DNA from: Globodera rostochiensis
Taxonomy: Eukaryota > Nematoda > Chromadorea > Rhabditida > Heteroderidae
NCBI GenBank assembly: GCA_018350325.1
Contig: JAEVLN010000004.1
Coordinates: forward strand, 4,444,082-4,508,081
DNA: 64,000 bases
Reading direction: 5' to 3'
Part shown: piece after piece, positions 44,851 to 56,965 of the stretch
How positions within the stretch are numbered: position 1 is the stretch's first letter
Layout of the letters: every line of letters starts with the position of its first letter
Made by a program: the position numbers and the translations under genes
Notes under the pieces: model-generated
What the model was told of the DNA's origin: nothing
The model's input: the letters and a program-made list of their open reading frames with translations, nothing else
Database searches by the model: none

Positions 44851-47410
44851 ATGCGAAATCGCTGCTCGTCCCTTTGCCACCATTTATTTCACTCAAATTG
44901 GCATCGGATATTCCATCGCCGCCATTTTTCTCTCCGTTGCGCTGCCATTGATCAGTTGCTGAGGGCAAACGAACGTCGCATAACTCTGACAGACGACCAG
45001 CAGTCCGTGGTTCGTGTTGACATTGCGCAGGTTGCGGCAAATCGTCCCGTCGAGGATTTTTACTCCGCCTCTAAATGCCTTTCCTCCAATGCCTTTTTGT
45101 TCGGCGTCTTCGACGGCCACGGCGGAGCGGCGTGTGCCAGGAATGTGTGCACGAGGGTAAGCGATCAACGACACTGACAAACGAAAGAATTAATTCGATC
45201 GATCTTTTAATTATTCCTGATGCCGTTCATCCAAAGTTTTAGCTCATTGACTACCTTTGTTGTTCCGCGCTGGAGAAGCACCGCGTGGTGCAAATCCCCG
45301 TCGGAGAACAGCTCCATTGGCTTGGAGTCAGTGCCCCCCATAGTCTCCCGCAAGAGAATGACGAAATTCATCAGCGGAATGTGCGGGAATTCCATAAAAA
45401 GTTTTTAGACTCAGAACTTTTGATCTATATTTTGACAGGTTCAGATATAGCGTCACTTCCGCAACCACCGTCCGTTCGTCCATTCAATCGGCCTTTTTGG
45501 CGTTGGACGAAGACATATCGAAGGGTGCAATGCCCGACCACAATGGGCGCATTTGCAGGTGCTTTCTGTGCTTTGTCTTGCAACTCACCTCTATTTTATG
45601 GGTTTTTATAATAAGTTAGTAAGGAAAGCTTTTGAATCGGAAGAGGGAATTCATTTTTCGGAAGATACTGATAATAGGGTTCTGATGCGAAGTCACTCAA
45701 AAAAGACTTGCGGGAAAAAATAAAATGCATCCCTAGGAAGAGATTTTAGTAAATAAGTGAGAATTTTTGGTTCCGTTTTCAAAATTTTTGTGAATTTCTT
45801 AGCAAAACAACCACAATTTAAACATTTTCTCGACAACGCCAATCGGCACTGCCGAGCCGCCGCTAAGACAAATGTATCCAATACTCCCAGGCTCCAAATC
45901 ACTCAAATCCAGAGCCGTAGCCAAGGGGGGCGGGGGTCAGGCCTCCCCCCCCCCTGTTGTTTTTGGCTAAATGGCCCCTCCCTTCAGGATGAGTGTCAAT
46001 GTCGCGGCCAGCGGTTCGTGTGCTTTGGTGGTGCACGTGCGCAAGAACAATCTGTAAGTGGCCGACGTTCTTTTGTTTCGCCGTTTTGGTGGCTTATTTC
46101 GCCTTTGTGAAGCCATGTGGCCAATGTCGGCGACTCTTCCGCTGTTCTCGGTGTCTGTCTCCCCAACGGTTTAATTGCTCGACAATTGACTCGGCCACAC
46201 ACATCGGAAAATGTGGACGAAATTCACAGACTCAAATCGGCACATCCCGCAGCTGAGAATCGGACGATTCTTCGCGGTAAAATACAAAATAATATTTGGT
46301 GTTGGAATATTCTCAGTGTCTGTCAGGCGACCGACTTCTAGGCGAGCTTTATCCCCTGCGGGCGTTCGGCGATGTTCGCTACAAATGGCCCTTGGAGTTG
46401 CAGAGTGAGCCACCGTCACCACAGTTATCGGTAATTTCCCAATTTGCCAGCAGAGGTCGTTCTCGAGCCCCTTGGGATGCCTGCCCCCTCCCATTTGTTC
46501 AGCCCGCCGTACCTCACTGCTCTCCCGGAAGTGTTTTACCACCAACTGACCAGCAACGACCATTTTCTCGTGAGACGCCGGTTTTACATTTTTACTGAAA
46601 ATTGTTTTAGGTCTTAGCATCTGATGGTATGTTGTGCTGAACAAAAATGCACAATAATTATAAATGTTCAGGACTTTGGGAGTTTCTTGATCCGGATACG
46701 GTAAGTAAATCCGGTAAAAATGAAGAATAATATGTCTCCGATTTTTCTATCAAACCATATACAATCTACTCCTCTCGGTCGCTAATGGATATTTTTTCGT
46801 CTGGAGTCTCAACGGAAAATACCCACCAATGCCCGAAGATGCAAAAATTTTAGGAAACCGCCATTGAGAAATTTATGAGCCCTGGATAGGTAAACCGGAG
46901 ACGTATGTATTCTTTATCCATAAATCCGTTTTAATTGTTCACGCTTCTTGTTAAGGCTGTACGGTTAGTGCATGTAAGGAGTTTGTATCTTTAATCGAGG
47001 GTTTGCAGGTAAGCGCCAATTTTTCTTCCTTAAGGATCACACGCTGGGAACACAAACATTAAATGACTTTCAGCCAGAGGCTCAACATTCATTGGGCGAA
47101 GTAAACGGAAACAGTTTTATGATATTCTGCTTATGTTTAGATACTCGGAGCTCTCGAAACGAGGAAACTGGGTTATGCCAGCAAGCCCTTAGATGAAAAT
47201 TCGGCCACCCATCTTATCCGAAGTGCATTGGGCGGGTGTTCGGGCGGTACGGAACTACAATATGCAAGGCTGGAAGAATCACTGATGCTGCCGCCCGGGA
47301 TGGCAAGAAATTATCGGGGTTCATTGATTTTAATGAAACCGTTTTTTGACTACCCTTTTTGTTTTTTAGATGACATAACAGTAATGGTGGTGCACTTCAA
47401 AACAACTTGA
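44851..47410 (+). CDS. PDP1: Pyruvate dehydrogenase phosphatase (PP2C family), mitochondrial
   Basis: PDP removes the inhibitory phosphate from the pyruvate dehydrogenase E1 subunit in the mitochondrial matrix. The first 30 residues (MRNRCSSLCHHLFHSNWHRI...) are Arg/His-rich with no acids, as in a mitochondrial presequence. The PP2C core follows: LFGVFDGHGGAACARNVCTR (metal-binding DGHGG), LIDYLCCSALEKHRV, VANVGDSSAVLGVCLPNGLI (GD motif), IHRLKSAHPAAENRTILRGD, RLLGELYPLRAFGDVRYKWP, PPYLTALPEVFYHQLTSNDH, and FLVLASDGLWEFLDPDT (DG motif), with DENSATHLIRSALGG and DDITVMVVHFKTT at the end. The FGDVxxKW block separates PDP from other PP2C enzymes. Exon joins near 45480-45990 are unsure, where an intron holds a dispersed repeat. 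Confidence 0.92.
45742..45830. repeat. Dispersed repeat family 3, copy B (PDP intron)
   Basis: Matches 42275-42362 over about 88 bp: GATTTTAGTAAATAAG, GAATTTTTGGTTCCGTTTTC, TGTGAATTTCTTAGCAAAAC and CCACAATTTAAACATTTTCTC. It is followed at 45911 by a G/C-run repeat (GCCGTAGCCAAGGGGGG). Confidence 0.75.
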
Positions 47411-47884
47411 GATGTGAGATTGAATTTTTACTATCTCAACAATTCACAATCCGGTTTATTTCCACCGCTCACAATCGGAGATAGAAATTTATTTATATAA
47501 TAGAAAAGATAATGTGGTGCAACAAACAAAAAAAGAGTGCAGGAAGCGAAATTCGTGTCATATGTTGAATTAGCGACCTCGATAGTCCCCGAGTGCCTTT
47601 CAGAACTAAGCAAAACGCCATAGAAAAAAGTCCTTTCACCGGACTCCTTGAAGCAACTCTTTACTAAAATTTTATTTGGAATAGGGGGCGCCAGCCCACC
47701 AAAAATTCAGGTCCAGACTCAAAATCACATACCAATCGACTCCGTTCGGTCTCTAGAGAATGAATCTAAAAAAAATCTTTTTGGAGTCGGTTGGTAAATG
47801 ATTCTCGCCCCACTACTTGCTCCGTCACTCGGTCGGGAATACCAATGGGAAGTTATAATAATTTGAGAGCGAGTCGTTCCGCCT
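47411..47884. other. Intergenic between convergent PDP and SS18
   Basis: 474 bp without a gene; it should hold both 3' UTRs. No repeat or RNA gene was recognised. Confidence 0.5.
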
Positions 47885-49460
47885 CTATTTCTGTTGAGGC
47901 ATATACCCCACGGGAGATGTTCCGTGCTGCTGTTGCATAATCGAGTGACTTCCATAAGATTGGTATGTCTGCGGGTGTTGTCTAATTGCCATTGGTGTTG
48001 AATCGTTTTGTGTCGAAATTACTACTGGGGGATAGGCACCGGCTGCCGGATGAATCATAAGAGGAAATTGCGGCTGGGCGGAGTGTTGGAACTGCGTTGG
48101 TTGTGGTTGTTGCTGTATCAACGGGTAGCTCGAGTACTGCTGTTGGTGTCCTTGTGCTAAAAAACGCTGGAACAGTCGTTGGGGAAGAAAAAAGTACTCG
48201 GGGCCATCGCCGGTCGCTGATCACATGTTGTCAATCAATTTATTAATAACAACGTCTAATCTAGATTTCACATCTATGATTTTTGAAAATTTACGTGCTT
48301 TCAAAAAAAAACCGCCCTGAGGGTTTGACGATGTTATTGTGACACGCATCAGCTGGAAAACGGGTCTTTGACTTGCGTCATGTGCCCAAGTCCCCATTCC
48401 GACCACATTGGAGTAATTTAGCGCTTCGCATATAAGCATATGCTCATTTGTTGCGAATTATTCCCAAAATGCGAAGATACGTAATAGTAAAAATGTTAGA
48501 AAGAAATTTAAAAATCATAAATGTTGAAATCGAATTAGACGATGTCTTAAAGTTAATGCATAACGTGACCTGCGACCTCGATAACCCGCAAGAGCCCCTC
48601 AGAAAAGATAACGACGTACGTACATAACAACAAGATTTACCTGGAATAGCATGCCCCGTTGCATAAATGATGGAATGCTGCTGTGCTGCCATCTGTTGTT
48701 GTTGGTGCGAATGTTGTGGGTGCTGCGGGTGTTGATAGAGAATTGAGTGGGGTGTAACACTTAAATTTCTCTGGAAAGGGACAGTCGGTTGCTGTTGTGG
48801 GTAGTGATGTGTAGAAGGTTGCTGCTGCTGCTGTTGGGTCGTTGCCGCGGAGGTTTGAAGATGGGGCGACGACTGTGTAGGAAAGGGGAACTGATACTGT
48901 GCCGCCATTGGGGCCGGGGGCGTTGTCGGATTGTTGTGCAGCTGATGGTTATTGGGCGGCGATGTGTGGCTGACAGTGGCCGCCGTCACCGGTTGCTGCT
49001 GATTAGAGATGCCCGAATTTGGCGTCGGAACAAACACAATTGCGTTCTGAGGAGCAACGGGGGAATTTACCTCCGCCGGTTGAGACAGTTCAACTGGCAA
49101 ATCTTGCGCCGGTGGAGCCACACCAATCTCCTGTTACTTCATAATGAGCGTGTCTTACGGTTCATGTGCAACACCTGCAGAAGATGAGAAGAATATGCGG
49201 AATCGGCTATCTTCGCAAGGTAAATGAGATTTGAGTGGAGTCTCTCCTGGTACTTAGTAGCCTCCTAAATTGGAACAGATTAAAAACAATTTCAACATTC
49301 CAACACAAATTAAGGTTCCCTTTCCTACCTCAATTCTGCCCATTCTTTGGTACTCCGCCGTGGTCTCAATGAGCTGCCCGTTCTCAATCAACAAATTCTG
49401 CACCGTCACTTGGTCCGGCCTCAATGCGTCCTTCGCTTCCGGAATACTCACGGATGACAT
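47885..49460 (-). CDS. SS18: SS18/SSXT-like SWI/SNF subunit
   Basis: SS18 proteins are subunits of BAF-type SWI/SNF remodelling complexes and bind through an N-terminal SNH domain. Exon 1 gives MSSVSIPEAKDALRPDQVTV, then NLLIENGQLIETTAEYQRMG. The next exon gives KYQERLHSNLIYLAKIADSA, matching the SNH end (YQQMLHTNLVYLATIADS in vertebrates). The rest is low complexity: MAPPAQDLPVELSQPAE, a long Gln/Pro/His-rich segment (48990-48650) with QQQQQQ, then AQGHQQQYSSYPLIQQQPQP and a final stretch ending SPVGYMPQQK. This Gln/Tyr/Pro-rich prion-like tail is typical of the family. NDUFS4 lies 334 bp upstream on the same strand. Confidence 0.85.
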
Positions 49461-49794
49461 AATAAAAACAAATCGAAAAATGCTTTAACTTAGTTAATAA
49501 AAGAATAAAAATTATAGATCGATGAACTCGCAGTCGCAATATAGGAAAATAAATAGTTTGTACAACTTTATCAGTCGAATATCAAAAGTCATTTATTGGT
49601 CAGTCCTATCATTCATTCATCAGTTATTTGGTGCTGACCCGCGTGCGCTTATTCCACGAAAAATTAGAACCATATGCTTTGGGCTTAATTTCGCGATTCT
49701 AAAGTATATTTAAGAACAGAGATTGACGGGTACGTATATAGATTTAGATTTTCAGAAAGAGCATCCCCCCTAAAACAACCAAAATACTCTATAT

Positions 49795-50844
49795 TTAAGT
49801 GCCAACCGGAAGCTCGAGGATTTCAAAAGACCATCGATTTTTCTCGCAAAAATTGACGGCGTCCTCGCGAGAAGCAAAGCTCAGTGCCATACTGTTTAGG
49901 TGATCAAATAAAAAGTCGCCAGTCAAAAACTCACTTTATGTTGCTCAGTGGATCGGCACTAAAGAGGAAAATTTCTGTCAGTTAATTGGTCAGTGCTTTG
50001 ACCTGCTCGCCCATCCGATGGCCCCATTTTCCCATCTCTCTCGTTCGTCCAGCTCAATCTTCCACACCCCGATGTTGTCACAACCAGCCTGCATTGCAGT
50101 TCGAGCAGGCATGTAAATTCGAGCACGTCTTTCCTAAAAAAAGAATTTCAATTTGGGAAGTCCATAGATATCACTTCTCGATGTGCCTCAGGAACACCTC
50201 CGATTTCCATGATTTCCTTAGTCGGACTGGTTTCCACTGTTAAGTCACCAGTAGCCTTGACGGGGCTGAGAATATCGTCAATTCGTTTTTGGTGTGGCTC
50301 GATCAGCGGGATGGAGCTGGAGTTATCATTGTCAGACTTAAATCCTTGCCCCTTAAATAAACAATAATTATTTAAGTGTAAGTCTACCACACCAGAGCCG
50401 TTTCTAGAAAAAATGGAGGGGGGGGGGAGTGTAATGCGTGGGAGGCGGTAACAAAAAATGAAACGGCTGCAAGAATAGGTAAGCCTTCGTTAAGCAATTT
50501 CTTTTTTTTATCCCTTGCGACATTTTTATGGTTTCAAGCTTTCTGAGTGTTCGACTGTGCCGATAGGTGTTTCTGGCTAAATTTTAAAAAATTATACCAT
50601 CGCAAATCTTGCCGAATTAAGAATTCTTAAGAAATTTTATTATCCATACTTCGCTAGATACGGCCCTGTACCCACCCACCTCCATTGGCACCCCAAGTGT
50701 AGCTGAAGCGGTCGCACCCTTAAAGAAACAAAATTTTTGGTGATTTGGAAAAGATTTAACCTTTTCCTTAAAAGTTCGCACAGATGAAAGCAAAGGATGA
50801 GCTCGTTGTAAATGGAAGATTGACTGCGCAATATATTTCTGCAT
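49795..50844 (-). CDS. NDUFS4: NDUFS4, 18-kDa accessory subunit of complex I
   Basis: NDUFS4 stabilises the N-module of mitochondrial complex I. The start MQKYIAQSIFHLQRAHPLLS has mitochondrial presequence character. The mature part reads GQGFKSDNDNSSSIPLIEPH, IMEIGGVPEAHRE, RRARIYMPARTAMQAGCDNI, GVWKIELDERERWENGAIGW and ADPLSNI, ending MALSFASREDAVNFCEKNRW and SFEILELPVGT. The GVPEEHR, ARIY.PAR, W.I..D.RERWENPLMGW and DP.SN signatures of the family are all present, with GAIGWAS for the usual PLMGWSATG. The ~300-bp intron (50360-50685) carries a G/C-run repeat remnant at 50393. Confidence 0.93.
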
Positions 50845-50984
50845 AGCTGAATAATAAAAAAATTCTTAAAAAGAAAACCGGAATGCCGATTAATGGGTTT
50901 TTTTCATTATAACCTTTCAAATCTAACCAAATCAAATTTAACCAGAGGCATAATTTTTCCGTTGGTAGTGAAGTGTCCCTTTTA

Positions 50985-51095
50985 CACTTGGGACTCAGTT
51001 GGCCATATCCAAATGGTGACTGATCAGTGATCACTTCGCGCACGCCTAGATCGATTTGTAGAGCTGTCGATTAATACCAAATTTGTGAACATCCG
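50985..51095. repeat. Dispersed repeat family 4, copy A
   Basis: CTTGGGACTCAGTTGGCC, ACTGATCAGTGATCACTTC, CGCCTAGATCGATTTGTAG and AGCTGTCGATTAATACCA. The same word order is found at 61505-61610. It lies just upstream of NDUFS4. Confidence 0.75.
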
Positions 51096-51173
51096 AAGAC
51101 AAAATTTGCCATTTTGGGCCAAGTTTAAGCGGTTCGAAAATCCCAATAAAATTTTTAATCGTTTTCACGCATA

Positions 51174-51842
51174 ATGTTTTTGAGTAATTTTGACTCTGGT
51201 CCGTATACTCCATATTTTCCCGTCTTTTTGCCGGTGCCGTTCATCCATGGTTACCTAATACTGTATGAGCAAATGATTAGAAAAAACATTTGGCTGCTCG
51301 GACCAACCGTAACCCTCGTGGCTTTTCTTTTGTCCTTTTTTTCTTCACTCTTTCTCTTGGGGGGGGGCCTTTTTCCATATTGTCTAATCGACGTATTTAT
51401 TCTTATCCTCCTACTCTGTTGCTTCTTGCATGCACCCATTCCTTATGTTCTCGTCTTCATCCGAGCATTCATGAAAGCCAAGAAGAGGAAAGAGAGGTGT
51501 GAGGGGGGTGACATGTGTAGAAAAGAATTGCTATTGGCGTCAGCGTCCGCTTTTGAGTGCCGCCTGCGCTGCTTTTTCCTCTTTCTTTGCTTTTCCATCA
51601 TCGATTCTGTTCCGAAAGGGAGTGGAAAAGGAGTGAAAGGGAGGGGAGGGGTCGCTTTTATCCCTCCCCGTCCCTTTTACTATTCGCTACGACGTACAAC
51701 ACGTCCAATTTCAATAGCCTCCGTGGATGGCATTTATCCATCTTCCAGCCTAAAACGCGCATTTGCCTCATCCCGCATCCGTCCAGCAGAGGTTATCATT
51801 GACCCCTCCCCCCTCCCCCCCCCCACTCTTCATTCTTCCTAA
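51174..51842 (+). CDS. Uncertain single-exon ORF, hydrophobic and basic
   Basis: A 222-codon open frame beginning MFLSNFDSGPYTPYFPVFLP. It holds two strongly hydrophobic segments (LLGPTVTLVAFLLSFFSSLF and CLIDVFILILLLCCFLHAPI) and a basic tail. No family is recognised. The hydrophobic parts coincide with pyrimidine-rich DNA, which gives such residues by composition alone, and a G run and C runs lie within it. It could be an orphan membrane protein, but a chance frame is more likely. Confidence 0.22.
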   Translation: MFLSNFDSGPYTPYFPVFLPVPFIHGYLILYEQMIRKNIWLLGPTVTLVAFLLSFFSSLFLLGGGLFPYCLIDVFILILLLCCFLHAPIPYVLVFIRAFMKAKKRKERCEGGDMCRKELLLASASAFECRLRCFFLFLCFSIIDSVPKGSGKGVKGRGGVAFIPPRPFYYSLRRTTRPISIASVDGIYPSSSLKRAFASSRIRPAEVIIDPSPLPPPTLHSS

Positions 51843-52220
51843 TTTGCATTATCAATCTTGACAAAAACGTGGCCAGGATGTTTCAATGTTTTACCGATTA
51901 ATACCAAAATGGACGCATCGCTTAACCATGTTTTATTCTTAAATTGATGTTCGGAACCAGGACCCTTTTGTTTTGCAAAATTGAGGGAAAATTGATTACA
52001 TTTGAGTATGGTTGATTGAGTCCCAGCATAAAAGGGACAGTTCAGTGCCACAGTATTTAGCCCATTTCTTATGAAGTGGACTTTTATCAAGAGAAGTCGA
52101 ATGAACTTACAAATTAGCATCAAATTCGAATATGTCAATATTCTTGACTTACTACAACGTGACAGCAAATTAGTTTTTCCAAACTGGACATCTGCAGTTC
52201 ATTTTTCGTTTGTCTCTTCA

Positions 52221-52224
52221 GCAA
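52221..52224 (+). promoter_or_regulatory. Possible trans-splice acceptor ahead of the RGS gene
   Basis: TTTGTCTCTTCAG|CAA ends four bases before the RGS ATG at 52225, the very short leader typical of spliced-leader mRNAs in nematodes. It could also end a 5'-UTR intron. Confidence 0.4.
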
Positions 52225-55024
52225 ATGACATCACTGCCGTCGTCGAGCAGTGCAACATGTGTCTCCACGTCTAGGCAGTACATTCTTCAAAAAGTGGGTT
52301 CGAAATGGGGGCAGACTCACATTAATTGTAGTCGGCTTTCAGTTGGATTCTGTTCTCGTCCGAATTGTCCAATCCGCTCAGCTACGCACACACAAATATT
52401 TTCGAGTAGCAGTACCGCAAGCGATCACTGGCCAAGCATTGGTGCAGCACATTCAGGAGGTTTTGGCCGTGGAGGACACTAATGACGCGTCAGTTATTTG
52501 TTGTTTCAACCTCTCATTGAAAAATTTTAGTTTTTACCAGTTCGAAAAGAGCAAAAAATATTAGTTCGGCAAAAATTGGAAATGACCACTGAATTGAGCG
52601 CAATATTTGTTGGAATGTTGCTGATTGTGAGTTATTGTTTTTTAGATTTCATTTTGCAACCATTCTTCTCCACTTTGGCTACCTCTTCCCAGTAATTGAT
52701 GTTCATTCGCAAGCTGTTCGTGAGGATAACACACTCTACAGAATTCAACTCCCTTATTTCTGGCCTTCTCATGCTCTTCAGGCGGATAATGTAGAATACG
52801 GTCAGTAGACGGTAGAATTTGGCCTTTGCTTAAAAGAAGACATTGGTGAACCAAAAAACACCTAAGGCAAGGGCGTAGCCAGGGGAGGGGGAATCCCCCC
52901 CCCCGAAAAGGCATAATCTTAAAGTGCTCATTTGTTTTTTAAAATTTGAGAATAGCTTTACTGTGGCGAATTAACGTCGCCATTTCATTATTAAAAATTT
53001 AGATTCGTATTTTTAAGCAATGTATTTGACGAAAAGGCTGATGCGCAATGAGCAAAAACATGGGCTTGAGCAGGAAGAGGTCGATGCATACAATAAGCTG
53101 GTCGAACTGCTTGGGCACATGTGGGGCTTCATCACTACACAGGCGGAATTGCAGCTGAAAATGCAAAAGGAGCGGCGAAAGGCGGACAAGGTGGTGTTCG
53201 ACAGCGAGGAGAGGGCGTTCTGGAGGCTAAGAAGACCAGGCAATTGAAAAGAGCGATATCAGCAGAGATTTGACCAGATCAACACCCTTTTTAGGGTTCC
53301 AAAATGCTGCGCTGGAAGAACACATTCAAAAGACGGAACGGCGTCTGAGAAAATGCACAGCCAATCATTACAAATCAACAATAGTACGACTAAAAAACGC
53401 GTTAAAGACGAAGCCTTGGCTGAAAGTGATGAAGGCGAGCGAAACGTAAGTGTTCCGTCATGCACAAGACGGGGATAGTGCGATGTGCGGAAAATACTAT
53501 AGGGTGACAAAATAACGGAAAATTGATTAGTTTTTGCCTATGTTTTGGGGCATATAAATCCGGGTCCTAGTTTAAATTCCTGACTCCCAATTTTCCGATA
53601 TTTTGTCTCCCATTTTCTTCAACTCGATGGTCGACCATTGAATGGGGCGAAACGTTGTCGGGAGTGAAAGATTAAGCGAAAATTTATCTATTTTGAGGAT
53701 GACGAATTGGTCGGAGCAGTTTCACGAGTACGACCCTTTTATCACCCAGCCTCAGCCCAGCAACCCATGGATCTCCGATGACACGACATTATGGACGCTT
53801 AATGCTGACAAGTAAATTTACGATTTCTATCACCGAAAAAATGATAAACTGACAGCAACTTTTTCTATTATTTATTTTTGAGGTTTACTTAAGGCTCAAC
53901 ATTGAGATTTTAGAGTGGTAGTCTTATAATTAATCTTTGTCAGTGTTGAGCCTTGAGCAAGCCGTTCAAAAACAAAGAATTTGATTTGGTTATTAATTAA
54001 TCATTTTTGGAAGCTACGACAACTTTTGCCAATAAATTTAGCGTGGAAGTGCCAACTGAGCGAAGAGTGAAGAGATGGGGCCTAAGCGTCATGGAACTTG
54101 TGCGAGACCCCATCGGACGGCAGGTCAGTCGCTTCAAATTGAGCAAAAAACTTTGACGGATATTTTTACATTCAGGTTTTGGAGTCCTTTTTGGACTCTG
54201 AATTCTCCTCGGAAAACCTCCGCTTCTGGTGTTGCATCCAAGATCTTAAGTTTTCACGCAACTGCCAAATTGAAGCAAAAGCTCAATACATTCTGGAGGA
54301 ATTTCTTGCCCCGGGCGCCCCTTGTCAAGTTTCATTTTGGCAATTAATGATTTTTATAGATAAGTAAGTTGGTGCCCTCCTTTAGAAATAATAAAATAAG
54401 GAAAAAAATTTCCCACGTGGGAAATAGAACGAATCGGTGTATGAGAACGGACCGTTTTCAGGGTCATAGGACCACCTTATTTATAAACTCAAATTCGAAG
54501 TGTTTTCAAAAATTGTTAGAAAAATGTGCATCTCTGTTCAGGTCAATGTCGACTCACGAACTCTCGACGAAACACTGCGTTGCCTGAGAGAATCGGATAA
54601 AGCTCTGCGGAGACAACGCTTCGCTTTTTCAGTGTCGGAGGAGCACGTATTCACGCTGATGAGCAAAGACTCGTACCCTCGTTTCCTTCGTTCGAGCATC
54701 TACAAAGCGGTTTTGGACGCTGCGAAGTCAAAGGGCGGCAGGAAGCGGATCATCGATCTGATCAGAGAACTGTCGGGGAGTGCTGTGAATGCTAAAAAGG
54801 TGCCAGCCAAGTACCATAAAACGTCTCGCGGGAGTGCGGAGGTCGACAGTAGTCTGCAACATTCTCTGAACGCCAACAACCTTCCCAAGCAGTTTTCCTC
54901 CGACTCGTTGCCCGTCAAAATTGGCGGAGGAGGCGGCACTTCGCCATCTCTCCAATTGCCCTCTTCCGGTGCCTCCAGTGCCAGCTCCCCGACGCCTCAG
55001 ACGAAGGAGAACAGCAAAAGATAG
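52225..55024 (+). CDS. R7-type RGS protein (DEP-GGL-RGS; EAT-16/EGL-10 group)
   Basis: R7 RGS proteins speed GTP hydrolysis by Go/Gq alpha in neurons and muscle and bind G-beta-5 through a GGL domain. Exon 1 is [20 protein letters not shown], then LQK joined to [20 protein letters not shown] and [20 protein letters not shown] (DEP). Next are [40 protein letters not shown] and [20 protein letters not shown] (DHEX), then [20 protein letters not shown] and [38 protein letters not shown]. Linker: [100 protein letters not shown] and [19 protein letters not shown]. The Gly/Ser/Pro-rich tail is not conserved. An intron at about 52795-53018 contains a G/C-run repeat. The DEP sequence [17 protein letters not shown] favours EAT-16. 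Confidence 0.93.
52866..52912. repeat. G/C-run dispersed repeat in RGS intron
   Basis: GGGCGTAGCCAGGGGAGGGGGAATCCCCCCCCCC, an imperfect inverted repeat starting with the GGCGTAGCCAGGGG word often found at ends of small DNA transposon remnants. Relatives lie at 31755, 45911, 50393, 55163 and 58430. Confidence 0.6.
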
Positions 55025-55860
55025 CAGACAGTCTTTCTCTCTCTCACTGTAATTAGATTGGTCATAAACACTGCAGGCCCATATCTGAAAACCCTGTTGA
55101 AAGATTTGTGGAGGAATAATTTATTTGTTAAGAATTTGACTGGAGCTGCAAATTAAGCAAGTGAAGGGGGATTTGCCTTTCCCCCGGATACGGGCCTGCA
55201 CATGACCATGCTCTAAGTCCATTTTGTCATGCCGTTTTAACTGAAAGCAACTAACATTTAGTCCTTGTCTCTGAAGCATTTATTATTTTGTGCAATGCTG
55301 CCCTGTGTGGAACTCGCAAAAGGCGATTAAACATTGATCCTTTAAAGTGTCTCATCGAATTTATTGCTCAGGAAAATTCCATTTCTTTTTTACATTTCTG
55401 ACAGGGTTTATTTAGCGGAATCTCAATAGAACCCACGTATCAGAATACCATTTTATGCAGTAATTACATATTCGAAAACCAATCGTTCGCAATAGCGAGT
55501 TTAACCATCAGGTACAATTTAAATAGTGCGCATACAAATATCCATACCGAGGGAAGGCATTCAAACATTTCTCGCAAATTAAAAGAGTCGAATCGGACTT
55601 CTGTCGTAGTTTTGATTCATTGTTAAAACGGCAAATTGTTTGCTTTACACTGGGTGTGATGACGTCAGCCTAAGATACAATAAAATAAAATTTGATTCCA
55701 ATCACAATAATTGACACAATTTTGCACGACCAAAACAACGCGACTTCTGGGACAACGAGACATTTACGGAATTTAACACGCAATGTGACATAAACAAAAA
55801 ATGCGGAAGCGACGTTTTGCCCAGCCCACCCTAGGGGCGGATTGCTACAAATGAACATCC
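55025..55860. other. Intergenic between convergent RGS and coiled-coil genes
   Basis: No coding sequence is recognised. 55163-55200 carries a G/C-run repeat (GTGAAGGGGGATTTGCC, then CCCCCGGATACGGGCCTG). The rest is A/T-rich. Confidence 0.5.
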
Positions 55861-56921
55861 CTATCTAATTCTGCTTAAATGTGTACCGCAATTATTGACC
55901 TCCGCGCGCTCCTGCTGCGAAACCAACATCCGTTCCAAGCTGTCCATGCGCTCACGCCACACCTTAACACGGGCTTCATGCATTCCATGTTGATCATCCA
56001 ACTCCTCTCGGAGCACATTGATGATCTCATCCTAAATGCTTTCACTTTGAGATCATTAGCTTCGGACGAGACGGAACGCCGTGATTATTCATATTCCACC
56101 GAAATGCTAACAACTGTACGTTATCCCTACCTTACTTGCGACCTCCTCCTTTGATTTGGCCACCATGGCCGTCGATCGGTCTCGCTCTTGAGAAAGCTGA
56201 TGGACCATTTCCTCGAGAGTCTTAATTTTGGCGTCCTTTTCGAAATTCAACTTTTCTGAAAGGTCGAGTTTTTGCAATGCCTTCTCAAGTGACATTTTAT
56301 GGAGCAAAATGAGCTCATTCAACTCATTGTTCTGAAAAAAAATCAGTGAGACAAATGAATGCAAAGCGTTGGGTCACTTACATTTGACTTTTGCTTTGAG
56401 AGTTCTCCCAAAGTGTTTTTGATGCTGTCCAACACCTGACGGTTCTGCTCATTTTCAGAACGGACCAACTCACGAAGCTGATCCTCCACAACTTAAAAAA
56501 CCATTGAACTAACATTTAAATATCAAAAAGTAAAAATGTCTCACTATCCGGAACCGGTATCTGAATGAGTTAGAACATCTACTAAAAACGAACCGAACGA
56601 TCCAAAAATGGATGAATTGAAGATGTTTTGTGAATATGACGACTCGTTCATCGCAGTCCGCGGAGAAACTGCGGAAACACTGAGTTTGTCCCCGTCAAGG
56701 CCATCCCCAATGTCTGCCAGAGCACCCAAAGTTCCAACTGAAGGCGTCAGACTTTGCGCGTCGCTGGGAACCGATTCGGTCTTCATAGCGGTTGATACCG
56801 ACTTGGTCGAGCTCTTGCCCGAATCAGTTTCTTCCTCTTGTTGAATGACCACGTACTCATCCGCAGAATCTTCATCTTCAGCAGCTAATCCAGTCGCTGT
56901 TTGCTGCTGCACATTCGACAT
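55861..56921 (-). CDS. Coiled-coil protein, unidentified
   Basis: The first exon lies in the duplicated block and opens MSNVQQQTATGLAAEDEDSA, DEYVVIQQEEETDSG, then a Ser/Thr-rich stretch ending IFNSSIFGSFGSFLVDVL. Later exons give VVEDQLRELVRSENEQNRQV, LDSIKNTLGELSKQKSN, NNELNELILLHKMSLEKALQ, KLDLSEKLNFEKDAKIKTLE, EMVHQLSQERDRSTAMVAKS and DEIINVLREELDDQHGMHEA, ending SLERMLVSQQERAEVNN...SRIR. These last three exons are strongly heptad-like. DEYVVI preceded by acids resembles an LC3-interacting motif (inference only). The join from the first exon to the coiled coil needs a phase-1 donor; a weak one (ACCG|GTTCCG) fits, while the strong GTGAGA donor gives a stop. So the first exon may not belong to this gene. 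I do not recognise the family. Confidence 0.55.
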
Positions 56922-56965
56922 CCCACGAGCTGAATAGTACGAATTAACCACCCTCAATAGTAAAG
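56532..56965. repeat. 434-bp exact segmental duplication, copy 1
   Basis: By eye identical in sequence and length to 61066-61499 (constant offset 4534). It contains a full coding exon on the minus strand with its acceptor-like (TATTGAG) and donor-like (GGATA|GTGAGA) ends. Flanks differ at once on both sides. Confidence 0.92.
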
